A stretch of 64,000 nt of DNA, taken from assembly GCA_040217175.1 (NCBI GenBank), contig JAVJNT010000002.1, forward strand, positions 1,372,001-1,436,000, given 5' to 3'. This document shows, in pieces, positions 61,182 through 64,000 of the stretch. Position 1 is the first letter of the stretch; the number at the start of each line of letters is the position of its first letter. A program made the translations under genes and the position numbers. Origin of the DNA: Phycisphaerales bacterium (lineage in GTDB: Bacteria; Planctomycetota; Phycisphaerae; Phycisphaerales; UBA1924). The notes beneath the pieces are model-generated. The model did no database searches, was not told where the DNA came from, and saw nothing but the letters and a program-made list of their open reading frames with translations.

Positions 61182-62281
61182 AGACTGTACGGGCGACCCC
61201 GGCCAACCTGCTCGGGCTCGATTACCAGGCCGAGGCCGAGCGCTTCGGCCCGCCCGTCGTGCCGATCATCGACAGCCACGCCCACATCAACGGCTCGAAG
61301 GCCGTCAGGGTCTACGAGCGTGCGATGGACGCCTACGGCGTGAAGCGCGTGTACTCGCAGACGCAGATGTCCCAGGCCGCCGCGATGCGCGACGCGCTGG
61401 GCGAGAAGATCCGATTCGTGGCCATCCCCGAGTACATGGCCGACGACCGGCGTCGTGCGATGCGCGAGGGCTTCTTCGAGAACATGCGACGCTTCCACGG
61501 TGAGTTCGGCTCGCGGATGATCAAGTTCTGGGCCGCCCCGCGGCTGCGAGACATGCTCGACCCGGTGGCCGACGCCGACATCATCCGCATCGACAGCCCG
61601 CTGCGGCGAGACCTGGCTGCCGAGGCGGTTGAGATGGGCTACATGTTCCAGGCCCACATCGCCGACCCCGACACGTGGTTTGCCACCAAGTACGCCGACG
61701 CGGGCAAGTACGGCACGAAGCTCGAGCACTACGAGCCCTTGGAGCGCATGGCCGACGACTTCCCGGTACCCTGGCTCGTCGCGCACATGGGCGGCTGGCC
61801 CGAGGACCTCGTGTTCCTCGACGGGTTGCTCACGCGTCACCCGAACATCCACCTCGATTCATCGGCGACGAAGTGGATGGTGCGCGAGCTCAGCAAGCAC
61901 CCGCGCGACGAGTTCATCGCCTTCCTTGAGAAGTGGCGCGGCCGCGTCCTCTTCGGATCCGACATCGTCACGCTCGACGACCACTTCGAGACCAGCGACG
62001 ACGCCAACAGCCGCTTTGGCGCCCACCAGGCCAGCGGCGAGGCCGAGGCCTTTGACCTTTACGCAAGCCGGTATTGGGCCTTAAGGACGATGTACGAGCG
62101 CGAGTACGAAGGCCAGAGCCCGATAGCCGACCCCGACCTGGCGATGATCGACCCCGAAAATTACGACTCGATGAGCTCACCCAGGCTCCGGGGCTTCAAT
62201 CTGCCCAAGGACCTGCTCGAGGTGGTCTACGCCGGAGCCGCCGAAGCGTTGCTCGAGAAGTGGTGGGCCGAGCACCCGTAG
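61160..62281 (+). CDS. Amidohydrolase-2-family metal-dependent hydrolase
   Basis: A 373-residue TIM-barrel enzyme. The metal motif H-x-H is in IIDSHAHING (His40, His42). A third His is in PWLVAHMGGWPEDL, preceded by QAHIAD, and the late Asp is in LFGSDIVTLDDHFE. This is the amidohydrolase-2/PF04909 pattern seen in decarboxylases and lactonases; no substrate can be named. The N-terminal ~30 residues (TVRATPANLLGLDYQAEAE) precede the barrel. The downstream prpB-like gene is convergent and abuts the stop with no gap. Confidence 0.85.
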   Translation: MTQPHASQTVRATPANLLGLDYQAEAERFGPPVVPIIDSHAHINGSKAVRVYERAMDAYGVKRVYSQTQMSQAAAMRDALGEKIRFVAIPEYMADDRRRAMREGFFENMRRFHGEFGSRMIKFWAAPRLRDMLDPVADADIIRIDSPLRRDLAAEAVEMGYMFQAHIADPDTWFATKYADAGKYGTKLEHYEPLERMADDFPVPWLVAHMGGWPEDLVFLDGLLTRHPNIHLDSSATKWMVRELSKHPRDEFIAFLEKWRGRVLFGSDIVTLDDHFETSDDANSRFGAHQASGEAEAFDLYASRYWALRTMYEREYEGQSPIADPDLAMIDPENYDSMSSPRLRGFNLPKDLLEVVYAGAAEALLEKWWAEHP

Positions 62282-63229
62282 TTATCTGAACGCCCAGGGC
62301 TCTCCGGGCGTGTAGCCGAGCAGGTCGTAGAGCTCTTCCCGCGTCTGCATGGCGTCCAGGCTTGCATCGACGCTGCCGGTCTTGGCAAGTCCAGCCAGCA
62401 TCCGGTCGACCGCGCCCATCGCGATGCGCAGCGTCGAGACGGGGAAGATGACCAGGTGGTAGCCCAGCTGCGCGAAGCGATCGCGCGGGATGATCGGTGT
62501 CTTGCCGAACTCGGTCATGTTGGCCAGCATGTACGGCGGGCGGCCCGCGCCGCCGACCTCGATCTCGCGCATCGCGCCGGCGAAGGCCTCGAACTCGCCC
62601 TCGTCCTTGAGGCCCTCGGGGAAGACCATGCTCGCGCCGGCCCGTACGTACCGGATGGCGCGGTCGATGGCGTCGTCCATGCCGCTCACGCCACGGGCGT
62701 CGGTGCGCGCGCAGACGATGAAGTCCGGGTCGCCGCTCTCGAGCGTCGCCCGCGCCGCCCACTCGATCTTGCTCACGGCCTGCTCGACCGGCAGCAGCGT
62801 CTTGCCGTCCAGGTGCCCGCAGCGCTTCGGAAACACTTGGTCTTCCAGGTGCAGTCCCGCCGCACCGGCACGCTGGTACTCCATCACCGTCCGGCGGGTC
62901 ATCTCCTCTTCGCCGAAGCCGGTGTCGGCGTCGGCGATCACCGGCAGCGCCGCTCCGCCGGCCTCGAGCCTCGAGCCGTCGACCACCTCACGCACGGTGG
63001 CAACGAACCGGTCGAGCGTCAGCAGGCCGACGTCGGGCACGCCCGCGGCCGCGCTCGTGGCCGCGCCGGACACGTACGCCGCCTCGAAGCCGTGCCGCGC
63101 GACGGCCCGGGCGGTCAGGCCGTTGAAGGCCCCCGGCGCCATGACGCAGCCGGCGTTCATGAGGGCTCGGAGGCGGGTCGCGGGCGATGGAGCGGTCGTT
63201 TGTCCGGATTTTGTCATGGTTTCAGTCAT
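62282..63229 (-). CDS. prpB: Methylisocitrate lyase-like enzyme (isocitrate lyase/PEP mutase superfamily)
   Basis: A 315-residue protein. LPVIADADTGFG (Mg-binding Asp100-Asp102) and LEDQVFPKRCGH with catalytic Cys137 are the PrpB signature; KRCGH separates methylisocitrate and isocitrate lyases from PEP mutases. IVCARTDARGV and MLANMTEFGKTP fit PrpB, which splits 2-methylisocitrate to succinate and pyruvate in propionate breakdown. The close homologue of oxaloacetate-type hydrolases is a less likely alternative. No prpC or prpD is seen, so the rest of the pathway would be elsewhere. The upstream 128 bases are shared with the divergent gene at 63358. Confidence 0.88.
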   Translation of the reverse strand: MTETMTKSGQTTAPSPATRLRALMNAGCVMAPGAFNGLTARAVARHGFEAAYVSGAATSAAAGVPDVGLLTLDRFVATVREVVDGSRLEAGGAALPVIADADTGFGEEEMTRRTVMEYQRAGAAGLHLEDQVFPKRCGHLDGKTLLPVEQAVSKIEWAARATLESGDPDFIVCARTDARGVSGMDDAIDRAIRYVRAGASMVFPEGLKDEGEFEAFAGAMREIEVGGAGRPPYMLANMTEFGKTPIIPRDRFAQLGYHLVIFPVSTLRIAMGAVDRMLAGLAKTGSVDASLDAMQTREELYDLLGYTPGEPWAFR

Positions 63230-63357
63230 TCTGACATCGTAGGAATGCGGCTTATGACGGTTGGCGCGATTTTTCGGCCTCGGCCATATTGGACTGAACT
63301 CGGGTTTGCGGACGGTCGATCCACTGGGCGAGAGGACACGCCAGACCGGAGCAAGCC

Positions 63358-64000
63358 ATGAGCAGCATCGAAGAACACACCGTGGCCGATGACACCCGCG
63401 AAGACGCCTACGAGGACACCCGAGAGGATGCCTGCGGGGACACCTGCGAAGGGTGCTCGTGCGAGGAGGATGCCATCGCCGGACGCGTCGGGGTCACCGT
63501 CGAGGGTGAGCCCGACGAGGTCGACGCCCTGACGCGCGGCTTGCTCGGCAGCTTCTCGCGATTCATCGAGACCGGCGACGACGAGGACGAGAACGACGGC
63601 CACGACGAAACCCACGTCGACGTCGATGAAGCCGAACCCACGGCCGAGTCCAGCGCTGCCGATCACCAATCCGCCGAGCCGGCGGGGCTTCCACGAGAGG
63701 AGCGGCCCGAAGGCGCGGCGCTCGACGAGGCCCTGGGACGCGTGGAGTCGGCGATGGCGGCGCTGGTCTCGGCCGTTCCAAGCCTCGAAGAGCGACTCAC
63801 CGGCGTCGAGGCCCAGGTGCAAGCGGGTGTTGGCATCGGCGATGGCGTGCCCGAGGGCGTCGATCGCAACGCCGTCGCGGGCCGGCTGAAGGATCGACTC
63901 GCCGACGTCGACCGCGAGTGCAAGCGGCTGGCGAGCGTGCCGATCGAGCGCATCGAAGCGCGCGTCGCGTCGGCCGAGCGATCGCTGGGCCGGCTCATCG
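63358..64000 (+). CDS. N-terminal part of an acidic, Cys-containing protein, cut by the window end
   Basis: At least 214 codons from ATG 63358 (GGAG ten bases upstream), open to the window edge. The first ~40 residues are quasi-repeats of TREDAYED/TREDACGD leading to CEGCSCEED, four Cys within a strongly acidic stretch. A Glu/Asp/Ala-rich linker with low complexity follows. From about residue 120 there are heptad-like segments (ALGRVESAMAALVSAV, RLKDRLADVDRECKRL) suggesting coiled coil. No family recognised. The Cys cluster could bind metal; this is speculation. Confidence 0.7.
   Translation, partial: MSSIEEHTVADDTREDAYEDTREDACGDTCEGCSCEEDAIAGRVGVTVEGEPDEVDALTRGLLGSFSRFIETGDDEDENDGHDETHVDVDEAEPTAESSAADHQSAEPAGLPREERPEGAALDEALGRVESAMAALVSAVPSLEERLTGVEAQVQAGVGIGDGVPEGVDRNAVAGRLKDRLADVDRECKRLASVPIERIEARVASAERSLGRLI

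Noticed and set aside
63226-63822. A minus-strand open frame opposite the acidic protein at the window end.
   Set aside because: It overlaps the prpB start region and has no motif. The plus-strand frame has a ribosome site and continues to the window end.
1-64000. CRISPR arrays, insertion sequences, prophage or integron structure.
   Set aside because: No spaced direct repeats, transposase, integrase or phage structural genes were recognised. The repeated DNA segments found are the dockerin modules.

Overview
The window looks like a chromosomal segment of a planctomycete, most likely class Phycisphaerae. The evidence is the high GC content, four secreted proteins that end in the paired 'GC-type' dockerin module, a DUF1501/DUF1800 pair, a PEP-CTERM-like exported protein, a tricorn-type protease, and a complete alternative complex III (ActA-F) next to an A-type cytochrome c oxidase. 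I see no insertion sequence, prophage or CRISPR array. Most of the window reads as stable, gene-dense chromosome. The one clearly AT-richer gene is a GIY-YIG-like nuclease at 50904-51527.

Layout. 1-6 kb: the tail of a pseudopilin-like protein, then two large exported proteins (lamin-tail/dockerin and FG-GAP/dockerin). 6-11.5 kb: ion transport, with an Nramp-like carrier, a two-RCK-unit potassium channel facing the other way, and a KtrB/KtrA uptake pair. 11.7-17.7 kb: an LVIVD propeller with dockerin and a tricorn-like lipoprotein protease closed by a strong terminator. 17.7-20.5 kb: a tightly overlapping operon of retropepsin-like protease, RimK-type ATP-grasp ligase fused to an RCK_C domain, and an AstE/AspA-type metallo-deacylase. 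20.5-24.6 kb: a DUF6159 membrane protein and the DUF1501/DUF1800 pair.

24.7-42.6 kb is the respiratory block. Heme A synthase is read leftward. The alternative complex III operon actABCDEF is read rightward, followed by a small membrane protein, a SCO copper chaperone, coxB (with fused cytochrome c), coxA, coxC, a subunit IV and an unassigned two-helix membrane protein. A 17-bp inverted repeat, ACAGTA-N5-TACTGT, stands in the heme A synthase/actA divergent region (one mismatch) and again, perfect, in front of the SCO/cox operon. This suggests one regulator for the whole terminal respiratory chain.

42.6-57 kb is mostly housekeeping: DUF389 membrane protein, ThyX, two tandem paralogous membrane proteins of unknown function, a TlpA-like thioredoxin, phosphoglycerate mutase, tRNA-Arg(TCT), RtcB, RlmN, a TIGR02206-type membrane protein, the diadenylate cyclase CdaA with its YbbR partner, an Nfu_N-like protein, MutY and tRNA-Gln(CTG). 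57-64 kb holds a PEP-CTERM-like protein, the fourth dockerin protein, a NeuD-type acyltransferase overlapping tail-to-tail with a GT4 glycosyltransferase, an amidohydrolase, a methylisocitrate lyase-like enzyme and the start of an acidic, Cys-containing protein cut by the window edge.

The most interesting ideas are these. (1) A possible c-di-AMP/potassium theme: a cyclase plus three proteins with RCK_C domains, one of them fused to a RimK ligase. (2) The shared palindrome of the respiratory operons. (3) The invariant 55-residue C-terminal dockerin pair carried by four unrelated exported proteins.
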